From Caldilineaceae bacterium (GTDB lineage: Bacteria; Chloroflexota; Anaerolineae; Caldilineales; Caldilineaceae): DNA of 64,000 nt. Position 1 is the first letter of the stretch; each line of letters begins with the position of its first letter. Of this stretch, positions 26,265 to 34,549 are shown piece after piece. The stretch covers positions 598,499 to 662,498 of the forward strand of contig JACKBC010000001.1 of the NCBI GenBank assembly GCA_020634755.1, given 5' to 3'. Below the pieces are notes generated by a model. That model had not been told where the DNA came from, did not search any database, and was given only the letters and a program-made list of their open reading frames with translations. Both the position numbers and the translations under genes were made by a program.

Positions 26265-27307
26265 GCTGCCTCCTTGCGTTCTGTGTTTTTGCCCAATCGC
26301 GCCGGCCTCTTTTCTCCTTCTGCGCGCGCTGATTCCATCAAGTCTGATTCCATCAGGTGGACAAAAACATCCTCAAGCTTGGGCTCGGCGCGCTGCACCG
26401 AAATAAGCGACATGCCGGTTTGCTGCACGGCGGAAAGCAGATCATAGAGCGCTTCTTGGCTGGACGCAGGGCAGGAGACAATCGAATGACCGTTGTCATG
26501 CGTGATGGTAAGGGCGTTGGCAATAGGCGTTTGGGCAAGTTGTGGCGACAGTTGCAATGCATCTTGCGGCAAGTGCCCTTCCACGCGCAATTCATATTGC
26601 TCGTTGCGCAACAGATCCAACAAGGTGGAAATGGGTTCCTCGGCAATCAGTCGGCCCTGGCGCATAATGGCGACGCGCTGGCAGAGTTCTTGCGCCATGT
26701 CGAGCTGGTGAGTGGTTAGCACCACGGTTTTGCCGCGGTGCAGGGCTAGCTCGCGTATCCATTCTTTGACGGTGCGCGCGGCCTGTACATCCAGCCCCAG
26801 CGTTGGTTCATCCAGCAGCACAATGGGCGGATCGGCCACTAGGGCGCAGGCAATGGCCACCTTTTGCTGCATGCCGCGTGAAAAGTCGCGCACGGGCTCA
26901 TGGCGGCGGTCCCATAGTTCAAGTTCGGAAAGCAATGCCTGTGCCCGCTGCTTCAACGCCGACCCCCGTTGACCCTTGAGTCGCCCAAAATAGAGCAGAT
27001 TTTGCCAGGCTGAAAGTCGCCAATAGATATTGCGCGTGCCTTCGAGCACGGCGCCAATCTGCTGCACCGCAATGCTGCGCTGCCGGGCCACATCATATCC
27101 GTTGAGCGCAACGTGACCCGCGGTGGGCTCCACCAAACCGCAGATCATTTTGATGGTGGTGGTCTTGCCAGCGCCATTGGCGCCCAGCAGCCCAATCACT
27201 TCACCGGGGGCAATCGACAAATTGAGCTGCTCGACGGCTTTGGTGGGAATGCCGCTACGTTTACGATAGATCTTACTCAGATTCTGAATCTCAATGGCGG
27301 GTGTCAT
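26261..27307 (-). CDS. ABC transporter ATP-binding protein (ABC-2 export type)
   Basis: A 348-residue ATPase. The Walker A is GANGAGKTTT (about residue 39), the signature is FSRGMQQK, and the Walker B is IVLLDEPTLGLD, followed by the H-loop TTHQ. The C-terminal ~120 residues form the extra domain seen in drug-export ATPases, ending in a charged tail. It is translationally coupled to the permease. Upstream, 155 bases with repeated GATTTACGAT boxes separate it from the DUF4097-like gene. Confidence 0.93.
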   Translation of the reverse strand: MTPAIEIQNLSKIYRKRSGIPTKAVEQLNLSIAPGEVIGLLGANGAGKTTTIKMICGLVEPTAGHVALNGYDVARQRSIAVQQIGAVLEGTRNIYWRLSAWQNLLYFGRLKGQRGSALKQRAQALLSELELWDRRHEPVRDFSRGMQQKVAIACALVADPPIVLLDEPTLGLDVQAARTVKEWIRELALHRGKTVVLTTHQLDMAQELCQRVAIMRQGRLIAEEPISTLLDLLRNEQYELRVEGHLPQDALQLSPQLAQTPIANALTITHDNGHSIVSCPASSQEALYDLLSAVQQTGMSLISVQRAEPKLEDVFVHLMESDLMESARAEGEKRPARLGKNTERKEAA

Positions 27308-27334
27308 TGGGGAACCTTTCGAATTGCGATTTGG

Positions 27335-27453
27335 GATTTACGATGGACGCGTCGGCGTGTTGACGAGAGCCCTCTTGAATAAATTGATTTACGATTTACG
27401 ACGCTATATGTCAACAAGGTCATTCATAAATCGTAAATCTGCGATCGTAAATC
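27335..27453. repeat. Cluster of GATTTACGAT decamers in both orientations
   Basis: GATTTACGAT is at 27335-27344 and 27386-27395, overlapping a near copy at 27393-27402. The complement ATCGTAAATC is at 27430-27439 and 27444-27453. Together they can fold into a hairpin in the spacer between the DUF4097-like gene and the ABC ATPase gene, a possible processing or attenuation site. Confidence 0.6.
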
Positions 27454-27462
27454 CCACTCGTT

Positions 27463-28704
27463 CTATTTGCTCAATGCTTGCAGCAGCTTCTCCGCTTGCT
27501 CCACGCTAATTTTTCCTTCTTCCACCATGCGCAAAACGGCCATGCGCTCTTCGTCGCTAACTTGCGGCGCTTTGGCCGCTTTGGGCGGGGCTGGTGGTGG
27601 GGGCGCTTGCACAGTCCAGCTATATTGAGCGCTGGGCGCGGCGCCGGCTCGAGCTCCGGCGTGCTGACGCCGCTGTTCATGGCGGGCGCGGCGTTCATCC
27701 ATGCGCTCGGTATGCGCTTCGGCGCGGGCAATGCGCTCTTCGGCCTGACGCAACGCTTCGGCCACTTTCTCTTCGGCAACGCGCACGGCGCGCTGTACTT
27801 TTTCCTGAATGCGGACCGAAAGTTCCTGTGGCCACTCGCTGAGGAAAGGACCAAAATCGCTGTCAAACCCCATCTGGAAATCGGGGCCAAAGTCAAAATC
27901 GAATTCATATTCAAAGGGGGTGGCCGTCTCTTCTGCCGTCGATTGCGCGCGCAAGGCAATGTTGCCACCGGCGTTGAGTTCCAATTCTGCCTCACCGGCG
28001 CCCAGCGTAAATTGGTGAACGTCTTGGTCTTCGTTGGGATGCGGAATATCCCAGCCGCGCACTTTGATGGTGCGCGCCCGGCTGCTCACCTTGACGGCGG
28101 CGCTTACATTGGCCGGTAAATAGCAGGAAATATCGCCACCAGCATCGACGCGGTAGACCTGCCCCGCCGCCGGCGCGCTGCGCACTTTGGCGTTACCACC
28201 GGCCGTGGCCGCCACATCTCCAGCTGCATAGGCGATGACAATATCGCCACCGGCTTTGCCGATTTCGAGACTGCCCTCCACATCCAGTGCAACTGCGTTG
28301 CCGCCGGTTTTTTCAACAAAGAAATCGCCATCTACCTTTTTGGCCTTTAGATCGCCGCCGACACTTTTAACATGCACCGAGCCCACTTTACGTAGGCGCA
28401 GGTTGCCGCCCACGCGTTCTATGGTGATTTCCCCAGCGAGCGACTTGATGTCGGCGTCCCCCCCAATGGCGCCCACTTTAATCGAGGCGTTTTCTGGCGT
28501 CTCCAGGCGGCAATCGCCGGAAAATGCGGACAAGCGCACTGTGCTTTCGCCATCGTCGCTGGTTGTAATGGGGACCCCATCGTAGTCAGAGCGCAGCACG
28601 ATCTGGGCGTTTTCGCGCCCTTTGATGCGTAAATTGCCGCCGATGGACTCAATGTAAATGACGGGTGCGTCGCCGGTGGTTTCAATATGAACGTGGCTGC
28701 TCAT
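27463..28704 (-). CDS. DUF4097-like beta-repeat protein with C-terminal SHOCT-like module
   Basis: A 413-residue protein with no signal peptide. Residues about 10-250 are a repetitive right-handed beta structure with a GG-D/N pattern (ESIGGNLRI, GAIGGDADI, KSVGGDLKA and similar), typical of the DUF4097 / LiaX / YvlB family. Residues about 255-300 are acidic and aromatic. A charged coiled-coil (about 305-345) follows, then a Pro/Ala-rich linker and a terminal helical module (EERMAVLRMVEEGKISVEQAEKLLQAL, in two parts at 386-412). The ATG overlaps the DUF2089 stop (ATGA) and has AAGGAGAAG upstream. In Gram-positive bacteria related proteins work in envelope stress with LiaFSR; a similar role is an inference. 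Confidence 0.82.
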   Translation of the reverse strand: MSSHVHIETTGDAPVIYIESIGGNLRIKGRENAQIVLRSDYDGVPITTSDDGESTVRLSAFSGDCRLETPENASIKVGAIGGDADIKSLAGEITIERVGGNLRLRKVGSVHVKSVGGDLKAKKVDGDFFVEKTGGNAVALDVEGSLEIGKAGGDIVIAYAAGDVAATAGGNAKVRSAPAAGQVYRVDAGGDISCYLPANVSAAVKVSSRARTIKVRGWDIPHPNEDQDVHQFTLGAGEAELELNAGGNIALRAQSTAEETATPFEYEFDFDFGPDFQMGFDSDFGPFLSEWPQELSVRIQEKVQRAVRVAEEKVAEALRQAEERIARAEAHTERMDERRARHEQRRQHAGARAGAAPSAQYSWTVQAPPPPAPPKAAKAPQVSDEERMAVLRMVEEGKISVEQAEKLLQALSK

Positions 28705-29090
28705 GCTTCTTCTCCTTGTAAAATTCGCATTGCTTCTTCAAAACTTAGCTTACCCTGGTCCAAGTCCTGCAATACGCGTGACCGATCGGCTGGGGCGACC
28801 GCCGGCTCTTCTTCTTCTTGACCTGGTTCGTAGCCCATGGCGCGGATGATTTCGCGCAGCCGGTTGCGGATGGTGGGATAGGACATGCTCAGCTCACCCT
28901 CCATGCGGCTAATGCGGCCCTCGTTGCGCACGAAAATTTCTATGAACTGGAGCTGCTCTGGGGTTAATTGGGCAAAGGGGGCGGACACGGAGAAACGCCC
29001 CTCTACGGTAACATCTGTATCTGGGCAGTAAAAACGTGTGACAATTATTTCGCCACCCGAAAATGGCGATCTGGTTGGTAGTGGAATCAT
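28701..29090 (-). CDS. DUF2089-family putative regulator (degenerate zinc ribbon, HTH)
   Basis: A 129-residue protein. Residues about 35-85 (LTPEQLQFIEIFVRNEGRIS...SYPTIRNRLREII) match the DUF2089 helix-turn-helix. In usual members the N-terminus has a four-cysteine zinc ribbon. Here the first pair is replaced (SPFSGG) and a single Cys remains in FYCPD, so zinc binding is doubtful. The C-terminus (about 104-127, VLQDLDQGKLSFEEAMRILQ) resembles the helical module of the next gene product. It is coupled to that gene by a four-base overlap. The gene is first in the unit, and an inverted repeat at 29176-29227 upstream may be its operator. Confidence 0.82.
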   Translation of the reverse strand: MIPLPTRSPFSGGEIIVTRFYCPDTDVTVEGRFSVSAPFAQLTPEQLQFIEIFVRNEGRISRMEGELSMSYPTIRNRLREIIRAMGYEPGQEEEEPAVAPADRSRVLQDLDQGKLSFEEAMRILQGEEA

Positions 29091-29175
29091 AATCTATCCT
29101 CGACTCTAGCTGCAATCAAATTTATCTTCAATAAGCGGATGCAACATACTCCCCCATACATGTTGAACAAAGAAC

Positions 29176-29227
29176 TTTTGCAATAGTATCCCGGCATATT
29201 GGGAGATTTCGCCGTTGTATTGCAAAA
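29176..29227. promoter_or_regulatory. Perfect inverted repeat TTTTGCAATA / TATTGCAAAA
   Basis: The two 10-base arms (29176-29185 and 29218-29227) are perfect complements spaced 42 bases start to start, four helical turns. They lie 86-137 bases upstream of the DUF2089 gene, where a regulator dimer could bind two sites on one DNA face. Confidence 0.5.
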
Positions 29228-29465
29228 CAACTCTGCGAACTCTACACTGGCATCGGAACGTATTGCGAGTCAATTGGGGAGTGGTGCTATTTTCGTCTGC
29301 AGAACGAAACGTTATGCAATATGGGAAACATGATACCACGTTATTTTAAAATGTCAATAGGTAAATTTTAAAATTTTAAAAATTAATTTTAAATTTTTGC
29401 GATCGCGTGGGTTGGGCTGCGTTTTTGTGGCCATTTGCGGCTATTTTGTCATTTTACGTGAAACA

Positions 29466-29500
29466 AAAAACGCCGCCAGAGCATTCTGGCAGCGTTTTGA
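29466..29500 (-). terminator. Terminator of the DUF4870 gene
   Basis: Read on the minus strand, AAAACGCTGCCAGA pairs with TCTGGCGGCGTTTT around a short loop and runs into T residues (TTTTTTG). It starts about 20 bases after the stop codon. Confidence 0.8.
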
Positions 29501-29520
29501 TTGATTGTGCGGCGCGCTTT

Positions 29521-30090
29521 TTATAACCATCCCTGATCGCGCAAAAAGCTGGTGAGCCCGGGTATGGCAAACCGTTTGCCCTGGTACGATTGGGCGCCGT
29601 AATAGAGCAGGGCAATAACGCCCATGAGATACCCAATCGGGCTAAGGCATGCCGCTAGCAGGCCGATCAACCAGCCAATGATCGGCACAATATTGATGAT
29701 CACAATCCCCAATGAGACGAGAATGCCGATGGCAATAAAAACGACCATTAGCGCCAGACTCTGGATGGCGTGGTAGCGCTGGAAAGGGCGCTTTTTGCTG
29801 CTTTCGCTCAGCAGGACGATCATGGGCATTACCAATGGGATCAATATCTGCGTCCCATAACACAAGAGCGCAATGAGCCGATCGTCGCTACTGGCCGCTG
29901 GGTCTACGCTGGATTCCCGCATAAACTCACCGCGGCGCAGGGCATCGGCGGCCACGCTGGCCTGGGTTTTGGCAATATCTGCCGCCCGCTCTATGGGGGT
30001 TCGTTCAGCCGATGCACGGGTCTCTGGGCCATCTACAGGGTTGGGTTTGTCTGCCCCAGCTTCTGGCATCGGATTATTTTGCTCATTCAT
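29521..30090 (-). CDS. DUF4870-type membrane protein
   Basis: A 189-residue protein with a polar N-terminal half (about 1-75, rich in Ala, Glu and Pro) and three to four hydrophobic helices after residue 75. The pattern ALLCYGTQILIPLVMPMIVL followed by FQRYHAIQSLALMVV is characteristic of DUF4870 / Tic20-like proteins. Function in bacteria is not established. GGAG precedes the start, and a terminator follows directly, so it is a single-gene unit. Confidence 0.85.
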   Translation of the reverse strand: MNEQNNPMPEAGADKPNPVDGPETRASAERTPIERAADIAKTQASVAADALRRGEFMRESSVDPAASSDDRLIALLCYGTQILIPLVMPMIVLLSESSKKRPFQRYHAIQSLALMVVFIAIGILVSLGIVIINIVPIIGWLIGLLAACLSPIGYLMGVIALLYYGAQSYQGKRFAIPGLTSFLRDQGWL

Positions 30091-30180
30091 AAACTACTCC
30101 ACATCTATAACCGCTCGCTACAATTAAGACTTATCTGATGGGCGCGTCCCAAATTTGGAAGCAGCATCGCCCGCCGCGCC

Positions 30181-30276
30181 GCCTCTCCCGGCTCTGCACT
30201 CTGCGAGTGCGCCGCGTCCCTCTCCACATGTGGAAAGGGACAGCTTTTGCGCTTCAGCGCAAAAGCAGGGAGAGGC
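30181..30276 (+). repeat. Family H branched palindrome (copy 1)
   Basis: An outer stem GCCTCTCCC/GGGAGAGGC (30181-30189 with 30268-30276) encloses three hairpins: GCACTC-TGC-GAGTGC (30196-30210), GTCCCTCTCCACATGTGGAAAGGGAC (30216-30241) and GCTTTTGCGCTTCAGCGCAAAAGC (30243-30266). A related element is at 57488-57582. It has no tRNA features. Confidence 0.7.
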
Positions 30277-30300
30277 CCCATTCTGGGCCGCCCCATTTCT

Positions 30301-30330
30301 GATGGTGGCTGTGCACGGCACAGAACCATC
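30301..30330 (-). repeat. Family D hairpin (minus orientation)
   Basis: GATGGTGGCTGTGC and GCACAGAACCATC form an imperfect hairpin, the reverse orientation of the copy at 36355. Confidence 0.5.
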
Positions 30331-30347
30331 AGAGCACTAAAGATAAT

Positions 30348-30792
30348 ACATAGACCGCAATCGCAAGCGATAAAGTCGGATTCAACAAACCAGACTGGCG
30401 CCTGAATCGCCAACACCGTTGCGGTATAAAGATAATCAGTTGATGGCAACGACAAGAAATAGGGCCGGATTCACCAATCGAGTACGATGCCTGAATCGCC
30501 AACACCGTTGCGGTGTAAAGATAGTCAGTTGATGGCAACGACAAGAGATAGGGCCGGATTCACCAATCGAGTACGATGCCTGAATCGCCAACACCGTTGC
30601 GGTGTAAAGATAGTCAGTTGATGGCAACGACAAGAGATAGGGCCGGATTCACCAATCGAGTACGATGCCTGAATCGCCAACACCGTTGCGGTGTAAAGAT
30701 AGTCAGTTGATGGCAACGACAAGAGATAGGGCCGGATTCATCAATCGAGTACGATGCCTGAATCGCCAACACCGTTGCGGTGTAAAGATAAT
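30348..30792 (+). repeat. Tandem array of five 89-bp family C units
   Basis: Units start at 30348, 30437, 30526, 30615 and 30704. The last four are nearly identical (GGCAACGACAAGARATAGGG core, CAACACCGTTGCGGTGTAAAG end), while the first is diverged. Elsewhere in the window the same element is single-copy. Expansion probably arose by recombination or slippage between copies. Confidence 0.92.
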
Positions 30793-31093
30793 ACGTAAAG
30801 AACTTGTGAAAAGTTGCAGCGACAGGGCGAATTTTCTGGGATTGAAGCGTTTGAGTGCATGCTGAATTTTATGTGGTGGACAAAAGCGAAGCATAGCGGA
30901 GGGTAAAATAAAAGGCAAACTTTAAACCCCGGGGGACAGGCTAAAAGTTTGCCGTGGAGGACTAATGAGACTGATAATGGCCCTGGGCGCCGAAATCATT
31001 TCTCATATGGTCGACTATAGCATAAAAATATTAAAAAATCGTGCAATTTTGCCAATAAAAAATGTTCGATGTCGCGACGCAACCTTAGCGCAA

Positions 31094-31135
31094 GGCGCCC
31101 GTAGCACTTGCATATGCTTTGCATAGGGCGCCCTT
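31094..31135. terminator. GC-rich hairpin after the CoA transferase gene
   Basis: AAGGCGCCC and GGGCGCCCTT pair around a loop of about 23 bases. It lies 20 bases downstream of the minus-strand gene's stop at 31156, flanked by the direct repeat GCAAYCTTAGCGCAA. A possible terminator. Confidence 0.45.
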
Positions 31136-31155
31136 CTCTATGCGGTGGCGCAATC

Positions 31156-32736
31156 TTAGCGCAACTGTAGCCCCATGGGTTCCGGCCGAAAAAGGCGTGC
31201 GTCCATTGTGCGCAAATCGGCATCCACCTGTAGCGGAAAACCGGCCTGCCCCAACACGTCCCGCTCCAGCTCCACACCGGGCGCAATTTCGGTCACGGTG
31301 AGCCCGGTGGGCCGCAGCTGCATGACGCAGCGCTCGGTCACATAGGTGATCTGCTGGCCCACTTCAAGCGCCCGTTTCCCGCTAAATGTAACGTGTTCCA
31401 CCTGGGGCGTCAGCTTGCGCACTTTGCCCTCCTGCACAATGCGCAGCATGCCGTCTGCCAAGTCGTATCGCGCGCCGGCGGTGGTAAAATAGCCGCTAAA
31501 AACAATGTGACGCGCCCGCGCCGTAATATCCACAAAGCCGCCGGCCCCAGCCGTAATGTGCGGCCGACTAGCTAATCTCGACACGTTGACGCTGCCATCC
31601 TGGCCGATTTCTAGAAAGGAGAGCAAGCTGCGGTCAAAGCCGCCGCCCTGAAAATAGGTAAACTGATCGGGCGAGGCAACAATGGCTTGGGCGTTGGCTG
31701 CGCAGCCAAACTGAAAGCCCAGCAGGGGCATTCCGCCCACTGCGCCCTGTTCAATGACCCAAGTGACCGCGCCATCCAGCCCTTCTTCGAGCAAAATGCG
31801 TGGCGTTAAAGCAGAGATGCCAAAGCCCAGATTAACCGCTTCACCGGCCGCCAGCTCTAGGGCCGCCCGCCGGGCGATCACTTTGTCCAATCCCCACTCA
31901 GCCGTTTCGAATGTGTGGTTGGGCCGGCGCACCTCCCCGCTAATGGCCGCCTCATAATCGGTCTGAGTGGTCTGCATTTGCGCTGGCGCCGTCACCACAT
32001 AATCTACCAACACGCCGGGCACGCGCACAGATTGGGGATGGAGCGAACCGGCCGTCACTACGCGTTTGACTTGTGCAATAACAATACCGCCATTATTGTG
32101 CGCCGCCAATGCCTGATCCAGCGCGCCCAGATAGGCGCCTTCGTGCTCGAAAGTCAGGTTGCCCTGCTCGTCCGCCGTGGTGGCGCGGATAATGGCCACA
32201 TCAGGCGCAATGGCGCGGAAATAGAGCCATTCCGCACCGTCAAACTCAACCACCTGCACCAAATCTGCGCGTGTCTCCTCATTCATGCGCCCGCCTTGGC
32301 GGCGTGGGTCCACAAAGGTGTCCATGCCCACCTGGGTCAGCACGCCAGGGCGGTGGGCCGCAGATTCGCGATGCATGTGAAAGAGAATGCCGCTGGGAAT
32401 ATTGTACGCTTCGATTTGGTTGGCGTAGATCATCTGCCAGATCTTGGGCGATTCCATAGACGACGGGCCACTGGGATAAGAGCCGGCAATAATGCGCTTG
32501 AGCAGCCCCGGGCGCGCGATGTGATCCACACCCGCAATGCCATACATATCGCCTGCCGCAATGGGATGAATCGTGGTCAGGCCGCGCGGCGCGCCGCTTT
32601 CTGCAAACCGCTGGCCAATGGCGGCCAACACGGCGTCTGGGCAGCCCAAGCCGCTCGATGAACTGACCGTTACCACGGCGCCATCCGCGATCAGCGCCGC
32701 GGCCTCTGGCAAAGAAATCAACTTTTGTTTATGCAT
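31156..32736 (-). CDS. Acyl-CoA:acetate / 3-ketoacid CoA-transferase (single-chain, YdiF type)
   Basis: A 526-residue family I CoA transferase with both halves fused. It moves CoA between acyl-CoA and a carboxylate in the cytoplasm. The ATG at 32736, with GGAGAAA upstream, is chosen over an upstream start at 32769. The N-terminal half begins ISLPEAAALIADGAVVTVSS. The C-terminal half has the catalytic-glutamate motif VIEQGAVGG (about residue 322) and VNLGFG before it. The length agrees with propionate/acetate CoA-transferases. The next gene upstream encodes a Gfo/Idh/MocA dehydrogenase 53 bases away on the same strand, so the two probably share a transcript. Confidence 0.88.
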   Translation of the reverse strand: MHKQKLISLPEAAALIADGAVVTVSSSSGLGCPDAVLAAIGQRFAESGAPRGLTTIHPIAAGDMYGIAGVDHIARPGLLKRIIAGSYPSGPSSMESPKIWQMIYANQIEAYNIPSGILFHMHRESAAHRPGVLTQVGMDTFVDPRRQGGRMNEETRADLVQVVEFDGAEWLYFRAIAPDVAIIRATTADEQGNLTFEHEGAYLGALDQALAAHNNGGIVIAQVKRVVTAGSLHPQSVRVPGVLVDYVVTAPAQMQTTQTDYEAAISGEVRRPNHTFETAEWGLDKVIARRAALELAAGEAVNLGFGISALTPRILLEEGLDGAVTWVIEQGAVGGMPLLGFQFGCAANAQAIVASPDQFTYFQGGGFDRSLLSFLEIGQDGSVNVSRLASRPHITAGAGGFVDITARARHIVFSGYFTTAGARYDLADGMLRIVQEGKVRKLTPQVEHVTFSGKRALEVGQQITYVTERCVMQLRPTGLTVTEIAPGVELERDVLGQAGFPLQVDADLRTMDARLFRPEPMGLQLR

Positions 32737-32789
32737 ATCTGTTTCTCCACTGCGGTTTGAGCTTGGCAAAGAGGTCTCGCTTTGCCAAG

Positions 32790-33800
32790 CTAGCTTTGTA
32801 CTTCCACCTGTTTGCCCGTCTGTGCGGATTCGGCAACGGCCAACGCCCCCGCCAGCGAATGGATGCCATCTTGGGCCCTGGCCGCCGGTTGGCCCTCTTC
32901 TTTGACGGCCTGATTAAAGAGCCGCACCGAGCGCACATACAGATTTTCCGGCGGATCGGTTTCTATTTCCTCCACCTCGGCATGCCGGCGTAGATAGAGC
33001 TTGCCAATGGGTTGCTGGGTCATGACGTCCTCGGCTAGAAGCGAGCCTTCAGTCCCGTGAATTTGCATACCGGTGCCGGTGTGCTGAATCGTAAACGCAT
33101 CGTGAAATTGGGCCAACACGCCATTGTCGAAACGCATGACGCCCATAACGGCATCGCCTAAACGCTCCTGGGCCATGCCTTGTTGCGCCTCCATGGCGAT
33201 AACCGATTCTAGGTTGGCGTCTAGCACAAAGCGCAGCGTATCCACATCGTGAACGGTAATATCCAAAATTACGCCACCGCCGGCCTGTGGCGCGTTGATG
33301 CGCCAGCCTTGTAGATGCGGTGGCAGGTAGACGGCGTGAAAGACGCGCGCCGCCAGCGGCTGCCCAATGGCCCCTTCGGCAATCAATTTGCGCAGCGTGC
33401 GGTGGGTTACAGCATTGCGCAGATGATGGTTGGCGCCCAGGACAACAGCGGCCTTTGCGCAAGCCGCGTCCATGGCCTTGGCATCAGCCAGCGTGAGCGC
33501 CAGCGGCTTTTCGCAAAGAACATGTTTCCCGGCGTGCGCGGCGGCCAGCGTCTGCTCTTTATGCAGCTCGTTGGTGGTGCTGATGTAAACTACGTCTATT
33601 GCCGGGTCGGCCAGGAATTCATCCAGCGTGGTGCAGTGGCGGGCGATATGGTGTGTGCGCGCAAATTGCTGAGCGCGCACCGGGCTGCTGCTCATGATGT
33701 TGACCACTTGACTGTCCGGTTGCGCGTTAATGGCGTCGACCATCCATTCACGGGCAATCGTGCTGGCGCCGATGAGGCCCCATCCTAATTTGGCTTTCAT
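32790..33800 (-). CDS. Gfo/Idh/MocA-family oxidoreductase
   Basis: A 336-residue NAD(P)-dependent sugar or polyol dehydrogenase. The Rossmann motif is GLIGASTIA (residues 7-15), and the catalytic motif CEKPLAL is near residue 93. The C-terminal domain has GGGVILDITVHDVDTLRF with the Asp/His pair. The ATG at 33800, with AAGGAG upstream, is chosen over a start at 33854 that would run into a repeat. Length is typical. Its pairing with a CoA transferase is unusual and gives no clear substrate. It is not closely similar to the larger family member encoded at 13047. Confidence 0.9.
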   Translation of the reverse strand: MKAKLGWGLIGASTIAREWMVDAINAQPDSQVVNIMSSSPVRAQQFARTHHIARHCTTLDEFLADPAIDVVYISTTNELHKEQTLAAAHAGKHVLCEKPLALTLADAKAMDAACAKAAVVLGANHHLRNAVTHRTLRKLIAEGAIGQPLAARVFHAVYLPPHLQGWRINAPQAGGGVILDITVHDVDTLRFVLDANLESVIAMEAQQGMAQERLGDAVMGVMRFDNGVLAQFHDAFTIQHTGTGMQIHGTEGSLLAEDVMTQQPIGKLYLRRHAEVEEIETDPPENLYVRSVRLFNQAVKEEGQPAARAQDGIHSLAGALAVAESAQTGKQVEVQS

Positions 33801-33842
33801 GTATGTGCTCCTTGCGTTATGTCCTATAGTCATATAATTGCC

Positions 33843-33925
33843 GATACAGCGCAACGGTGTTGGCGAAATAGGCGTCGCTCTCGATTGTTGAATCCAACTC
33901 TATCTCTTGCTGTTGTGATCTACAG
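33843..33925 (-). repeat. Family C repeat (minus orientation)
   Basis: GATACAGCGCAACGGTGTTGG...TTGTGATCTACAG, lying just upstream of the Gfo/Idh/MocA gene start. Confidence 0.75.
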
Positions 33926-34385
33926 ATTGTGCTTTGCACGCAACGGCTACGTAGCGCCTGCGTCTTGTAATAACGTGTGAAAAGTAAGTAAAAAGTAATC
34001 TGAATGAAATATTTCTATATTAAAGGTGTGTTATACTTATGATATAATATCCGTAAATATTTTGTAAGCTATTGGCGGGATGCGCTATTTTTTGCATCGT
34101 TCTCTGCGTTTTTTAGCACAATATAACGCGTGCTGCACCGCTGTTTCCACAAAAGACTGCGTAAATCTTATATTCATGCCTTACACTGCGCCACTGGTGC
34201 GCCGGGGGCGAGCAGCATGCAATCAATTTGCCTAACATTATTGTAAGTAGTTCGTGTTGTTGCAATCTGAAGATTGCCCAACCTGACAGATTCAGATCCT
34301 TTCCAAAGGCCGACCCCATCTGCGCCCAAACGTAAGGTTATTAAATAGAGCCAGGCACTAATTGGCCAACAGTATGGAGCAGTAT

Positions 34386-34471
34386 CAGTAGATGGCAACG
34401 ACAAGCGATAGGGCCGGATTCACCACTCGAGACCGATGCCTGAATCGCCAACACCGTTGCGCTGTACTGAG
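34386..34471 (+). repeat. Family C repeat
   Basis: CAGTAGATGGCAACGACAAG...CGTTGCGCTGTACTGAG, closely similar to the units of the array at 30348-30792. It lies about 80 bases before the membrane-protein gene. Confidence 0.8.
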
Positions 34472-34549
34472 TGTTGGCGATGTGCTGTATATAGCGGTAT
34501 CAAGCGCTGTTGCAAGAGCGTAAATAGGGCAGATGCAAAGGTAAATGCA

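Larger units (their letters stand above)
29091..29520. other. Regulatory intergenic region of the DUF2089 unit
   Basis: A stretch of 430 bases with no supported gene. It contains a perfect inverted repeat (29176-29227), a very AT-rich tract at about 29340-29400 that may bend DNA or strengthen a promoter, and the terminator of the DUF4870 gene (29466-29500). Confidence 0.55.
30091..31155. other. Long non-coding region with structured and tandem elements
   Basis: A stretch of 1,065 bases without a supportable gene. It holds a family H branched palindrome (30181-30276), a family D hairpin (30301-30330), a five-unit family C array (30348-30792), an imperfect palindrome around 30915-30955 (GGCAAACTTT...AAAGTTTGCC) and a hairpin near 31094-31135. 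Open frames inside the array only reflect the repeats. Confidence 0.7.
33801..34549. other. Intergenic region with two family C elements
   Basis: A 749-base divergent region. Family C elements are at 33843-33925 (minus) and 34386-34471 (plus). The middle 460 bases are AT-rich in part (a TATAAT-like segment near 34040) and contain no supported gene; short minus-strand open frames there have no motifs. Confidence 0.5.

Noticed and set aside
30181..30276. Cloverleaf-like fold suggesting a tRNA
   Set aside because: No TTCGA loop, anticodon arm or acceptor end; the stems are palindromic repeats of a family also present at 57488.
30348..30792. Possible CRISPR array
   Set aside because: Units are contiguous 89-bp copies with no unique spacers, and no cas genes are present.
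30105..30918. Overlapping small minus-strand frames at 30.1-30.9 kb
   Set aside because: Their near-identical proteins only reflect the 89-bp tandem repeat units.
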